Origin: Variovorax paradoxus_P
Lineage (GTDB): Bacteria > Pseudomonadota > Gammaproteobacteria > Burkholderiales > Burkholderiaceae_C
Direction: 5' to 3' (one strand)
Assembly: GCF_050627025.1 (NCBI RefSeq)
Contig: NZ_CP192472.1
DNA length: 64,000 nucleotides
In this document: positions 16,913-26,370 of the stretch, piece after piece
Position numbering within the stretch: position 1 is the first letter of the stretch
How the letters are laid out: every line of letters starts with the position of its first letter
Made by a program: the position numbers and the translations under genes
The notes under the pieces: generated by a model
What the model saw: only the letters and a program-made list of their open reading frames with translations
The model's database searches: none
What the model was told of the DNA's origin: nothing

Positions 16913-19282
16913 TCAGCGCGACCAGCGCCAGTTTTCGATCTCGGGCATGTCCTTGCCGTGCCGCGTAACGTAGGCGCGGTGCTCCAGCAGCTTGTCGCGC
17001 AGGTGCTGCTGCACATGCCCCGCGCTGTCCTGGAACCGCCCGACCCTTGCAATGGCGTCGGCGGCCAGGTGAAACCGGTCCAGCCGGTTGAGCACAGTCA
17101 TGTCGAAGGGCGTGGTGGTGGTGCCTTCTTCAAGGTAGCCGTGCACATGGAAGTTGTCGTGGTTCTTGCGCTTGTACGTCAGCCGGTGAATCAGCGACGG
17201 ATAGCCATGGAACGCGAACACCACCGGGCAACCGGTGGTGAAGATCGAGTCGAATTCCGCATCGGGCAACCCGTGCGGGTGGGCATCGGGCGACTGCAGC
17301 GCCATCAGGTCGACCACATTCACCACGCGCACCTTCATGTCCGGGAGCAACTCGCGCAACAGGTCGACCGCCGCCATCGTCTCGAGCGTAGGCACGTCGC
17401 CGGCGCAGGCCATGACCACGTCGGGCGTGGCGCCTTCGTCATTGCTCGCCCAGGTCCACACACCCAGGCCCACCGTGCAATGGCGCACTGCGGCGTCGAT
17501 GTCCAGCCACTGCGGACCGGGCTGCTTGCCGGCCACGACCACGTTCACGTAGTTGCGGCTTCGCAGGCAATGGTCGACCACCGAGAGCAGGGTGTTGGCA
17601 TCGGGCGGCAGGTACACGCGCACCACCTCGGCCTTCTTGTTGACCACGTGGTCCAGAAAGCCAGGGTCCTGGTGGCTGAAGCCGTTGTGGTCCTGCCGCC
17701 AGACGTGGCTGGTGAGCAGGTAGTTGAGCGAGGCGATCGGCCGCCGCCAGCCGATGCCGCGTGTCACCTTGAGCCACTTGGCATGCTGGTTGAACATCGA
17801 ATCGACGATGTGGATGAACGCCTCGTAGCACGAGAAGAAGCCATGGCGCCCGGTGAGCAGGTAGCCTTCGAGCCAGCCCTGGCAGAGATGCTCGCTGAGC
17901 ACTTCCATCACGCGGCCATCGGGCGACACGTGATCGTCGCCGGGCAGGATCTCCGCGGTCGAGGTGCGTCCGGTCACGTCGAACAGGTCGCCGAGCCGGT
18001 TCGACGCGGTTTCGTCTGGCCCCATGACGCGAAAGTTGCGTGAGGCCGCGTTCTGGCGCATGACCTCGCGCAGGAACCTGCCCGCCACGCGCGTGGCCTC
18101 CGCGTCTGCCGCGCCGGGGGATTCCACCGCAACGGCATGCTCGCGAAACGGCGGCAGTGCCAGGTCCTTGAGCAGCAGGCCGCCATTGGCATGCGGGCTG
18201 GCGCTCATGCGCTTTGCCCCCTTGGGCGCGAGAGCGGCAATGTCGGCACGCAAAACACCGCCGGCATCGAACAACTCTTCGGGCCGGTAGCTGCGCATCC
18301 AGTTTTCGAGCAGGCCCACGTGGTCCGGCTTCGCCGAAAAGCCGGTGAGCGGCACCTGGTGCGAACGGAAGGTGCCCTCGACCGGCACACCATCCACCTG
18401 GTGCGGCCCGGTCCAGCCTTTGGGCGAGCGCAGCACGATCATCGGCCAGCGCGGCCGTTCGGTGAATCCGTTCTTCCGAGCGCGCGCCTGGATGGCGTGG
18501 ATGTCGTCAAGCGCCTTGTCGAGCGCCGCAGCCATCAGGCGGTGCATCTGCGCCGGGTTGTCGCCGGAGACGAAGTGCGGTTCGTGCCCATAACCTCTCA
18601 TCAGTTGCGCCAGTTCTTCGTCGCCGATGCGCGCGAGCACGGTGGGGCCGGCAATCTTGTAGCCGTTCAGATGCAGGATGGGCAGCACGGCGCCGTCGGT
18701 CGCGGGGTTCAGGAACTTGTTCGAGTGCCAGCTTGCCGCCAGCGCGCCGGTTTCGCCCTCGCCGTCGCCGACCACGCAGCACGCGAGCAGGCCGGGGTTG
18801 TCGAACACCGCTCCGTAGGCATGCAGCAGCGAGTAGCCCAGCTCTCCGCCTTCATGGATGGAGCCCGGGGTTTCAGGCGCCACGTGGCTCGGAATACCGC
18901 CCGGAAACGAGAACTGCGTAAAGAGCCGCTTCAGGCCTTCTGCGTCCTGGCCGACATGGGGGTACACCTCGCTGTAGGTGCCTTCGAGGTAGGTGTTGGC
19001 CACCACGCCCGGGCCGCCGTGTCCAGGGCCGGCAATGAAGATGGCATCGAGCTCGCGCGCATTGATGACGCGGTTCATGTGCGCATAGATGAAGTTGAGG
19101 CCCGGCGTGGTGCCCCAGTGGCCGAGCAGGCGCGGCTTGATGTGGGCAAGCTCCAGTTTTTCGCGCAGCAGCGGGTTGTCCATCAGGTAGATCTGACCGA
19201 CGGACAGGTAGTTGGCGGCGCGCCACCACGCATCGAGCAGCGTGAAGTCTTGCTCGGCATCGGGCGAAGAGGTAAGAGGCAT
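16913..19282 (-). CDS. xfp: Xylulose-5-phosphate/fructose-6-phosphate phosphoketolase
   Basis: 789 aa, full length for Xfp. TPP enzyme cleaving xylulose-5-P or fructose-6-P with phosphate to acetyl-phosphate plus an aldose phosphate. Visible marks: GHWGTTPGLNF and AGPGHGGPG near the N-terminus, the TPP motif GDGEGETG with downstream NGYKI, and RSPKGWTGP. ATG 19280-19282 is preceded by a GAAGAAAG purine run. A BON-domain gene lies 33 nt upstream on the same strand and is probably co-transcribed. Such genes in Burkholderiales are thought to give a bypass to acetyl-phosphate; no acetate kinase is next to it here. Confidence 0.97.
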   Translation of the reverse strand: MPLTSSPDAEQDFTLLDAWWRAANYLSVGQIYLMDNPLLREKLELAHIKPRLLGHWGTTPGLNFIYAHMNRVINARELDAIFIAGPGHGGPGVVANTYLEGTYSEVYPHVGQDAEGLKRLFTQFSFPGGIPSHVAPETPGSIHEGGELGYSLLHAYGAVFDNPGLLACCVVGDGEGETGALAASWHSNKFLNPATDGAVLPILHLNGYKIAGPTVLARIGDEELAQLMRGYGHEPHFVSGDNPAQMHRLMAAALDKALDDIHAIQARARKNGFTERPRWPMIVLRSPKGWTGPHQVDGVPVEGTFRSHQVPLTGFSAKPDHVGLLENWMRSYRPEELFDAGGVLRADIAALAPKGAKRMSASPHANGGLLLKDLALPPFREHAVAVESPGAADAEATRVAGRFLREVMRQNAASRNFRVMGPDETASNRLGDLFDVTGRTSTAEILPGDDHVSPDGRVMEVLSEHLCQGWLEGYLLTGRHGFFSCYEAFIHIVDSMFNQHAKWLKVTRGIGWRRPIASLNYLLTSHVWRQDHNGFSHQDPGFLDHVVNKKAEVVRVYLPPDANTLLSVVDHCLRSRNYVNVVVAGKQPGPQWLDIDAAVRHCTVGLGVWTWASNDEGATPDVVMACAGDVPTLETMAAVDLLRELLPDMKVRVVNVVDLMALQSPDAHPHGLPDAEFDSIFTTGCPVVFAFHGYPSLIHRLTYKRKNHDNFHVHGYLEEGTTTTPFDMTVLNRLDRFHLAADAIARVGRFQDSAGHVQQHLRDKLLEHRAYVTRHGKDMPEIENWRWSR

Positions 19283-19315
19283 GGGCAGCTTTCTTCAGAT
19301 TGGCCAGGCCAAGTG

Positions 19316-19561
19316 TCAAAGCTTCGGGCGTGCCGGGGCTTGATGCTCATCAATGATCATCAACTGGTTGACGACGGTGCCAATGCCTTCGGCGCGGCGC
19401 ACCGCACGCTCCACGGCGGCCTTCAGGCCTTCGCTGGCAAGCGTGCCCTGCAAGGTGACCACGCCCGCCTCCACGCACACGTCGACATCGCATCCGACCA
19501 CCGCGGGGTCCCAGTTCAGCTGGGCAAAGACTTCGTGCCTGAGTTCAAGATCGGGGTTCAT
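19316..19561 (-). CDS. BON-domain protein
   Basis: 81 aa. Consists of a single BON domain: VDVCVEAGVVTLQGTL, then AVERAVRR and a VVNQLMI strand. No signal peptide is visible, unlike the periplasmic OsmY-type BON proteins, so it may act in the cytoplasm. It lies 33 nt upstream of the phosphoketolase gene and shares its direction. BON domains bind phospholipid or other hydrophobic ligands in some proteins; a specific role here is not known. Confidence 0.85.
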   Translation of the reverse strand: MNPDLELRHEVFAQLNWDPAVVGCDVDVCVEAGVVTLQGTLASEGLKAAVERAVRRAEGIGTVVNQLMIIDEHQAPARPKL

Positions 19562-19742
19562 TCCAAACCTTTCGAAAAAGAGAGTGTTCGAACAGGGGCC
19601 GTTCTTCTTTTTCGTGGCGCTCAGGGTGCAGGATGCCGCGATAGAGCCGGGGGTGCAAATGCAACCCCTGGCTTTTCTCGGGCGATTGTTGGGCAGGCGC
19701 CGGCCGCAGGGCCGGCGGTGCTACGCGGCGGCGTGGCGCGCG

Positions 19743-21200
19743 TTAAGGCGTGAAGATGACGCGCTTGGCGATGAGCACGCCGTTCTCGACCGTATCCCCG
19801 ATGACGGAGACGCGGCGGCCGTTGGTCAGTTCGTCAATGGTTCCGCCTTCGAACGCAGTACCGGGGCCGCTGGCGTTGACTTGCCGGCCCTGTACCTTGA
19901 AGTTCGATGGAGAGTGATAACCGCCGATGGCACCGATGAGGGTGAAATCGACCGGCCCGCCGACGCCTGGCACGTTGCGGATGCGCAGCTTTTTCGCCAC
20001 CAGCCCGCCATTGGTCATGAAGCCGTCGACCTCCACCTTGACACCATTGCCGATCGATGTCGGGAGGCCCCCTGTGATCTGTGCATTGGACGCATCGATT
20101 GCCGTCCCGAGAACCTTGAACTGGACGTTGAGCGAGGTGTAGCTGGTAACGACGCCGGCAAGCTGCACCGCGGCGGTGTTCTGGGTTGGTATGGTGTACC
20201 AGCTCTGCACCTTGGTTGCGTTGAAAACGCCCGCAACCGGCGCTGCGCTGCCGCGTACCCGGACAATGGTGCCCTCGGTGAAGGTCGATGCGTCGATGCC
20301 ACCCGAGAACACGGCGCCGCCGTACTTCACCTCGAGCTGGCCAAGAGTGAAGCTCTGCCTGAGCCGATCGAGGTTCTGCACGAAACCGGTAACCAGCGGT
20401 TCAACCGATCCGGGATTCACCTCGACGCGGGTGGCGCGCAGGCTGCCCGGCTCCGAGGGGAGCCCCCACACCTGCACCACAGCGCCGGCCGGCATCTGGT
20501 TCAGGCTGGTCACGCCGCTCCACACCGTGGCGTTGTCCGTGGTGACGGTGGTGCCCATCACCACGAAGCTGCCGCCCGCGAGGTTGATGGCCGAAACCGC
20601 GCCGCGCAGTTCAGCTGCCGAGACGACCTGCTGGGCCGTGGCCGCAGTAAAGGCGTTGTCGATCTTGCCGGCAATACGCACGCTCATGCCGATCTGCAAT
20701 TCGCTCGTGTCTTCGAGGCTGACGGTGGCTGCGTCCGTGTTGTAGCGCACACCGTTCAAGATGATGCTGCCGATGCCGCCCACGGAGCCCACGCCCGTCG
20801 CGTCGGCGGTGCTCACGCCGGTGCCGCCCGAGCCCACGCCCGAACCGTCGTCGGTGCCGTTGCCCGCCGTGGTCGTGCCGTCGGTGCCGCCGCTCGTACC
20901 GCCGGTCCCGCCGACGCCGCCCGCGCTCCCGGTGCCCGAACCGTCGGAGCCGCCCGCCGTGCCTGTGCCGCCGCTATCGCCGACTCCGGTGCCCGTGCCA
21001 GTACCCGTGCCTGTGCCTGTGCCCGAACCCGTGCCCGTGCCTGCACCCGTGGATGTGCCCGCGCCACCTGAAGCCGAGCCGCCGCCAATGCCCGCAACGC
21101 CTGCCGAAGTTCCGCCACCGCCGCCACCGCCGCACGAGAGCAGCAGGGCTATTGCTCCGGCAAAGAGGATGCTGCGCATCCATCGGTAGTGGTTCTTCAT
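19743..21200 (-). CDS. DUF5666-type exported lipoprotein with Gly/Thr-rich linker
   Basis: 485 aa. Lipoprotein signal with lipobox LLSC (Cys23) followed by a poly-Gly run. Residues about 30-140 are a low-complexity Gly/Ser/Thr linker encoded by near-perfect GGCACG/GGCACC-like hexamer repeats. The rest is a series of small beta-barrel repeats of the DUF5666 kind (for example SVRIAGKID..., AVVQVWGLPSE, TIVRVRGSAAP, VKVEVDGFM, RRVSVIGDT). Its ATG overlaps the stop of the upstream DUF6502 gene (ATGA), so the two form a coupled pair. Likely outer-membrane anchored; function unknown. Confidence 0.88.
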   Translation of the reverse strand: MKNHYRWMRSILFAGAIALLLSCGGGGGGGTSAGVAGIGGGSASGGAGTSTGAGTGTGSGTGTGTGTGTGTGVGDSGGTGTAGGSDGSGTGSAGGVGGTGGTSGGTDGTTTAGNGTDDGSGVGSGGTGVSTADATGVGSVGGIGSIILNGVRYNTDAATVSLEDTSELQIGMSVRIAGKIDNAFTAATAQQVVSAAELRGAVSAINLAGGSFVVMGTTVTTDNATVWSGVTSLNQMPAGAVVQVWGLPSEPGSLRATRVEVNPGSVEPLVTGFVQNLDRLRQSFTLGQLEVKYGGAVFSGGIDASTFTEGTIVRVRGSAAPVAGVFNATKVQSWYTIPTQNTAAVQLAGVVTSYTSLNVQFKVLGTAIDASNAQITGGLPTSIGNGVKVEVDGFMTNGGLVAKKLRIRNVPGVGGPVDFTLIGAIGGYHSPSNFKVQGRQVNASGPGTAFEGGTIDELTNGRRVSVIGDTVENGVLIAKRVIFTP

Positions 21201-22039
21201 GGTGTTTTCTCTTCCCGCCTGGGGGCGACGACCGGCGCAACCGGCGCGGCGTCGTCTTCATAATAAGTGTAGATGCCGACCCGGATGCGCCCTTTGGCGC
21301 CGTTCGGGGCCCGGTCTACGGCGCGCGTCATCTCGCCCGCCAGTTCGTGGTGCAGGGCGGACCAGCGTTCGCGCACCAGTTGATGGATGTTCTCGCAGTC
21401 TTCCAGCGCAAGGCCGCGCGCGTACACCGCGCGTTCCAGCATGCGGGGCTGCTCGCCAAGCGTATTGGACACTGCGGCCAGCAGGTGGTCGCGGCCGTTG
21501 TCGCCCAAAAACGCCAGCATTGCCTGCAGGTCGTCCACCGGCACGAAACCGTCGACCTTGAGTTCGGCGCAGCCATCCTGCTCGGCCGCCATGTTCAGGC
21601 GCACCAGTTCGTCCAGGATGGTGCGGTGGTGCACATTGCCGCGGCTGCCAAGCCTTGCCACCGCTTCGAAGGACGGCATGTCCTCGCCATCGGCGGTGAT
21701 CGGAAGCCGATGGTAGGCCTGGTTTTCGGACACCATCTGCAGCCACAGCGTGAAAGTCTTGGCGGCTGCGGACACTTCTGTATGGGGCAGGGCATCCGCG
21801 GGGGCGCGAACCTTGGAGGTCACGGCCTTGCGGTTAAGCCCCGTCGTAACCGACAACTGGCTGATATTGGGCTTTGCCACACCCTGCTTGCGCCATGAAA
21901 GGGTGGCTTCCTCCAGCAGCAGGTCGCGCAGCAACACCTCCAGGTGCGGATGCTTCACCCCCATGGCCAGGGCGAGGCGCACCACCGGCCGCAGGATGCG
22001 GCCGCAGGCGGCAAGTGCCCAGTCCAGTTGATGTTCCAT
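21197..22039 (-). CDS. DUF6502-family protein, putative DNA-binding
   Basis: 280 aa, no signal peptide, so cytoplasmic. It matches what I recall of the DUF6502 family. Residues about 52-75 (KPNISQLSVTTGLNRKAVTSK) look like a helix-turn-helix, and a second winged-helix-like segment (FEAVARLGS..., HHRTILDELVRLNM) follows. It is translationally coupled (ATGA) to the DUF5666 lipoprotein gene, which suggests it regulates or assists that exported partner. The DNA-binding role is inference. Confidence 0.8.
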   Translation of the reverse strand: MEHQLDWALAACGRILRPVVRLALAMGVKHPHLEVLLRDLLLEEATLSWRKQGVAKPNISQLSVTTGLNRKAVTSKVRAPADALPHTEVSAAAKTFTLWLQMVSENQAYHRLPITADGEDMPSFEAVARLGSRGNVHHRTILDELVRLNMAAEQDGCAELKVDGFVPVDDLQAMLAFLGDNGRDHLLAAVSNTLGEQPRMLERAVYARGLALEDCENIHQLVRERWSALHHELAGEMTRAVDRAPNGAKGRIRVGIYTYYEDDAAPVAPVVAPRREEKTP

Positions 22040-22155
22040 GAAATGAGGCGTTTCTACTGATGAAATTGGCGCTGCAATGTAAACGGACAGGGTCCAGGGA
22101 CCGAGTTAGTGCACTATTGTCCGCATCGCCGAGGATCGCACAAAAAAGACCTCAT

Positions 22156-22677
22156 TCATGCACCACAGGTACCCACCGTGGTCCGGGCGATCGATGAACG
22201 CCCCGTGGCGCTTATTTTCACCACCCGTTCCTGGTTGCCCACCGGGGTGGCGCGGCAAATCGTGATGTTGGCCGCGGTGCCGCCGACGCCGGTGGCGTCG
22301 AAGGTAAGGGCGCTCAGCCCGCCGCTGTCGCGCATCTGGTAGCCGCTGGCGGCGGCCGGCTGCTTCTGGATGACCTGGCCGCTGTTGCTGACGACGATCC
22401 AGCCGGCTTCCCACTGGCCATTGGTGGCGCAGCCGGTGCCATTGGCCGAGGCGCAGAGCGTGACAGGCGCATTGCGTTTGATGGCTTCGCTGCGCGCCAG
22501 CTGGCTGCCGGCCACAAGATCGGTCGAGTACGAGGTGAGCCGGCTCGAAAGCCGGATGTTGTCGAAGGAGGGAACCGCCACCGACACCAGCACCACCAGC
22601 ACCACAATGGTGACCATCAGCTCCACAAGCGTGAAGCCGCGTGCGCGCATGCCGGCGGTTGTCTGCAACTTGCTCAC
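22156..22677 (-). CDS. FimT/GspH-type minor pseudopilin
   Basis: 173 aa. Type IV prepilin: the cleavage site is Gly14 before FTLVEL, followed by a ~20-residue hydrophobic helix. The GTG start (22675-22677) lies 3 nt after the pilY1 stop, so it is the last gene of the minor pilin operon. The C-terminal part is a GspH/FimT-like domain (WEAGWIVVSN..., LTFDATG, Cys near the end). FimT-type pilins in related bacteria take part in pilus priming and DNA uptake; here the role is inferred from position. Confidence 0.9.
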   Translation of the reverse strand: MSKLQTTAGMRARGFTLVELMVTIVVLVVLVSVAVPSFDNIRLSSRLTSYSTDLVAGSQLARSEAIKRNAPVTLCASANGTGCATNGQWEAGWIVVSNSGQVIQKQPAAASGYQMRDSGGLSALTFDATGVGGTAANITICRATPVGNQERVVKISATGRSSIARTTVGTCGA

Positions 22678-22680
22678 CTT

Positions 22681-25600
22681 TTACTTCTGGATGAACCAGT
22701 AGACGCGGCCCTTGGGCTGCGTAAAGGCGGTCTTCACCGCGGCGCCCTTCGGGCTCAGGAAAGAGTCTGGGTTGGCGCCGATCACCACGTCGCGGAAACT
22801 GCCGTTCACCATGACGCGGCCGACCACGGGCGAGGGCGCAAGGCCGCCGCCGACCACGTTCTGGAACCGCGCACCCTGCGCTCCGGCATTCAGATAGGCG
22901 AGGTTGTAGACATTGGCCGTTCCCAGGTCGGCACGGCAAGACTGGCGCACGGCCGGGTCGGTGGGCGTGTGGGTGTTGAAGGTGGTGTTGCCATAGGCCG
23001 TAACCGACGAGGTCACCACCTGTTCGCCCGGCGCGAGCACAAGATACCAACCCTTCTTGGCCGCAAGGGCCGTCGGGGTGGGCGCATCGGTGCCGGTAAT
23101 TGCCAGCAGCGAGCCATGGCACAGCAGCGAGTTGCCGTCGCAGTTGGTCGATTCGCTGGTAAGCCACGTGTCGTCGGCCGGCTTGTCCACCATCATGTAG
23201 AAGCGGTTCGAAACGCTGAGCGCGGCGGTGTACGAGCGCAGCGGCTTTTCGCGGTCGCCCGAGCCCAGCAGCAGAACGTTCATGCCGTTGTCCTCGACCA
23301 CGTCGGGGCCGAACATGAACTTGCGGTTGGGCGTGCAAGTGGCTGTGGTGGTGGCGCAGCCAAGCGAGGCGATCTTGGTCATTTCCCAGCTGCCGGGTGC
23401 GGCCGAGCCGATCTTGATGCGGTAGACATTGCCGCCGAGGTCGGCCGCATAGGCAATCTTGGCCAGGCCTGCGCTGTCGTTCACAACGGTCACTTCGCCG
23501 GTAACCCCGCGGTCGGTGTTGAAGGTTTTCAGCACGTTGCCGGTGCTGCCGTCGAGCACGTAGATCCTGTTGCCCTTGGCGGCCGAGCCGCAGGCCTGGG
23601 CTGCAGCGTTGGTGTCGACGTCTTCGCACTTGTCGTAGCCGCCGCCGAACATCACCATGGGCGAGTTGCCCGAACCGTAGCCAGCCGACTTGACGATCTT
23701 CGGCGCCGACCAGGTCTGGCCGATGCCGCTCATGTCGTTGGCGCCCGTGTCGCAGCCGACGTCGTTGTCCTGGTTAGGGCAGCCCCTGCGCCATTTGAGA
23801 ATGGGCGAAGCGGGGTTCGACACATCGAAGGCATAGACCAGGCGCCCGCCGCGGCGCATGCTTGCATACAGCCAGGCTTCGTTGCCCTGGCGGTAGGCCG
23901 CCATGGCGCCGTCCATGCCGTAGGGCTTGGGAGCGGTTGCGCCCACGCTCACGGGCAAGCCCGGAAAATTGATCCGCGTGGTGTTGTCGTACAGGCGCTT
24001 GATGCTGCCGTAGAACTCGGGCGGCACAAAGGACCACATCTCGCTGCCGGGCGCCGCGGAGCCGATGGCGGTGGTCTGGTTGCCGTTGACGGCGCGCAGC
24101 ATGCCGTCGTTGGCGCCGTAGAACACCACCACCTGCGGCTGGTCGTCGCTGCCGTAGTTGATGGCCACGGGGCGCGAGTGCACCACGTCGCCGTGCACCG
24201 AGGGCCGCATGGCCGCGGAGGTCAGGGGTGTTCCGTCGGCGGCGCGCCGCTCGTCGCCCTTGTTGTCCAGGCCGCGCAGCCATTCGATCAGTGCGCTGCG
24301 CTCGGTCTCGGTTGGCACGCCGAGCGCCTCTTTGGTGATGCCTGCCGTGTTGGCGGTGGCAAAGCTCGTGAGGATCGAGCAGTCGCTTGCCGCGCAGGTC
24401 TTCACGTTGCGGTCGGCCGGGAGTACCTGCCGCAGCATGTAGCCTTGCGCGCCTTTTTCCACCACGTTGCCGTCGGGGCTCTCGGCGGCCTCCTTGCCAA
24501 GGCAGTCACCGGCGGGCCGGAAGCTCCAGTAGGCGTCGGTGGTGCTTGGCGCAGGCGTCCAGAAACTTCGTGCACAGGGCGCGATGAAGCCCGTCTGGTT
24601 GTTGATGGCGTTGGTGCCTGCCGCGTCTTGCAGGATGAGCTGGTTGTTGGTGTCCAGGCCGAGCTTGTATTGCTTGAGGTTGCCGTTCCAGCGCGGATAG
24701 GCGGAATCGTCGGGCCGGAACATGCCCACGAACACCTGGTTCAGGTACGTGCCCTGCGTGTTCACGCTCACGGGCAGGCTCACCGACGAGAACACGCTGT
24801 TGACCGACTGGATCTTGCTGAAGATGTCGTCCAGCGCGCTGGACAGCGCCTTTCCCAGGTCGGGCGTGGCGCTGAGGTCGTAGTACTCGCCCTTGCTCTG
24901 GGCGGCCATGCTCTTGAGCAGCGCGCTCCAGCCCGGGCCCTGGCCGCCGGTGGCCTGTGCGGCCTCGACGGTGTAGACCTTCACGCCCATGCTGGTCTGC
25001 AGGAACTTGGCCCATTCGTCGGCCACGTTGTCCTGCGAGCCGCTGGGGCTCAGCGGAATCATGGTGGTGCTGCCTCCGGCCGTACGCAGCGCGTTGGTAG
25101 AGGTGGTGGTGTCGCTGGTGTTGTCTTGCGCGGCGCCGTTGCTGATGTAGATGACGTAGGTGCCGATGCAGTTGGCGGTGTTCGGCCCGGTGTAGGTGCT
25201 GCTGTTGATGGCCGCCAGCGGGTTGCCGGGCAGTGCGTAGATTGCCTTCGAAGCCTCGCTACCGAAGACATTGCCGGTGTAGTCGGCCTTGGCCTTGTTG
25301 TTGCCGCCCATGGGCGCGCCGCTGGAGAGATAGCGATACACCTCCGCCATCATCTTGCCGGCCTTGCCGCCGTTGGACTTGTCGTCGTTCTTGCCCAGGC
25401 TGCGGATGAGCGCGCCGTACTTGAGCTTGTTGGCATCGTCCATCATGCGCACGCCGGCGCGAAGGTAGGCGCCGTCGATGTTCGAGTTGCCGCCGCCCGT
25501 CTCGCTGAACATCATCAGGCCGACCTTGAACTTGCCCGCAGGCAGGCTCTCGAAGGCGCTGGCCAGCGCGTTGATCTCGGCAGTGAACGGCTGGTTCCAG

Positions 25601-25755
25601 TTGGCCGTGTTGTCCAGCACGAACAGCACATTGGGCGCGTCCGTCACGGTCTGGTTGTAGCCGACGAACAGATCGATGTCCTCCGCCTGTGCCGCGGAAA
25701 GGCCGAACACCATCAGCGCGGCGGCCCAGAGCGGCCGGAAGAAGTTCTTTTTCAT
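22681..25755 (-). CDS. pilY1: PilY1-type pilus tip adhesin/assembly protein
   Basis: 1024 aa. Signal peptide (cleaved near AAQA-ED, about residue 24). The N-terminal part is von Willebrand A-like with NVLFVLDNTANW at the start, and the C-terminal half carries the PilY1 beta-propeller (VFYGANDGMLRAVNG, WSFVPPEFYGSIKRL, RLVYAFDVSNP, IYVLDGSTGNVLKTF). PilY1 caps type IV pili, promotes extension and acts as adhesin or mechanosensor. The gene sits between pilX and a FimT-type pilin, the standard order. A 36-nt or so gap separates it from pilX. Confidence 0.95.
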   Translation of the reverse strand: MKKNFFRPLWAAALMVFGLSAAQAEDIDLFVGYNQTVTDAPNVLFVLDNTANWNQPFTAEINALASAFESLPAGKFKVGLMMFSETGGGNSNIDGAYLRAGVRMMDDANKLKYGALIRSLGKNDDKSNGGKAGKMMAEVYRYLSSGAPMGGNNKAKADYTGNVFGSEASKAIYALPGNPLAAINSSTYTGPNTANCIGTYVIYISNGAAQDNTSDTTTSTNALRTAGGSTTMIPLSPSGSQDNVADEWAKFLQTSMGVKVYTVEAAQATGGQGPGWSALLKSMAAQSKGEYYDLSATPDLGKALSSALDDIFSKIQSVNSVFSSVSLPVSVNTQGTYLNQVFVGMFRPDDSAYPRWNGNLKQYKLGLDTNNQLILQDAAGTNAINNQTGFIAPCARSFWTPAPSTTDAYWSFRPAGDCLGKEAAESPDGNVVEKGAQGYMLRQVLPADRNVKTCAASDCSILTSFATANTAGITKEALGVPTETERSALIEWLRGLDNKGDERRAADGTPLTSAAMRPSVHGDVVHSRPVAINYGSDDQPQVVVFYGANDGMLRAVNGNQTTAIGSAAPGSEMWSFVPPEFYGSIKRLYDNTTRINFPGLPVSVGATAPKPYGMDGAMAAYRQGNEAWLYASMRRGGRLVYAFDVSNPASPILKWRRGCPNQDNDVGCDTGANDMSGIGQTWSAPKIVKSAGYGSGNSPMVMFGGGYDKCEDVDTNAAAQACGSAAKGNRIYVLDGSTGNVLKTFNTDRGVTGEVTVVNDSAGLAKIAYAADLGGNVYRIKIGSAAPGSWEMTKIASLGCATTTATCTPNRKFMFGPDVVEDNGMNVLLLGSGDREKPLRSYTAALSVSNRFYMMVDKPADDTWLTSESTNCDGNSLLCHGSLLAITGTDAPTPTALAAKKGWYLVLAPGEQVVTSSVTAYGNTTFNTHTPTDPAVRQSCRADLGTANVYNLAYLNAGAQGARFQNVVGGGLAPSPVVGRVMVNGSFRDVVIGANPDSFLSPKGAAVKTAFTQPKGRVYWFIQK

Positions 25756-25809
25756 GATGTCGATCCGTTCATCGTCGTGATCATTTGCAGTAGAGGTGCG
25801 GGGATCTGG

Positions 25810-26370
25810 CTACGAGCACAGGGCTTCGAACTGCTCTTTGCTCAGGAGCGCCCGAACGCCCTGGCGTACTGCCGTGACGGTGCCGCTTGCGGCGTCCGTC
25901 ACGCTGGTGCTGATGTCCCACACCGAGTTGTATTGGTCGGGCAGGGCGTTCAGGCCAGAGCCGCTGGTCGAAGAGCTGCCGCCGATGCCGCCCGGGCCCG
26001 CAGTGCCCCCGGCCGCCGTATCGGTCGACTTGGTTGCTCGCACGCACGTGGGCGGCGCGATGTCCACGGTGTAGTCGATGGTGCCGTCGTTGTTGATGTC
26101 CACCCGGCTCTGGGTGCCCAGGGGCCTGGCCAGCGACGGCGAGCCGTCCACCCCGGGCAGCAGCAGGGAGGAGGCCACTTCCTCGATGGCGCGATTGGCC
26201 GCGGCGACCGCCTCGTTGCGGTTCTGCATGTTGCCGACCGACTTGAGGTTGGTATTGCTGAGCGTGAACCCGGCCGTGACCGCAAGCGTGATCAGCACCA
26301 GCATGATCAGCCCGACGATCAGCGCCGCGCCGCGTTGCCGGCCATTGGGCAATGTGGATGGCATCTTCAC
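25810..26370 (-). CDS. pilX: PilX-type minor pilin
   Basis: 186 aa. N-terminus RQRGAALIVGLIMLVLI is a PilX-type prepilin signal: small Gly-Ala site and hydrophobic helix but lacking the Glu at +5, as is usual for PilX. GTG 26368-26370 is chosen because it makes a GTGA overlap with pilW and has AGGGA at good spacing; ATG 26362 two codons later is the alternative. A Gly/Ser/Thr-rich loop (about 125-145) is embedded in the C-terminal domain. Part of the pilE-pilV-pilW-pilX-pilY1 operon that primes type IV pilus assembly. Confidence 0.92.
   Translation of the reverse strand: MKMPSTLPNGRQRGAALIVGLIMLVLITLAVTAGFTLSNTNLKSVGNMQNRNEAVAAANRAIEEVASSLLLPGVDGSPSLARPLGTQSRVDINNDGTIDYTVDIAPPTCVRATKSTDTAAGGTAGPGGIGGSSSTSGSGLNALPDQYNSVWDISTSVTDAASGTVTAVRQGVRALLSKEQFEALCS

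Noticed and set aside
18137..19753. A 538-codon plus-strand frame opposite phosphoketolase
   Set aside because: Antisense shadow of a full-length, motif-complete Xfp.
20761..21189. Val/Pro-rich repeat protein on the plus strand
   Set aside because: Mirror image of the Gly/Thr hexamer repeats in the DUF5666 lipoprotein.
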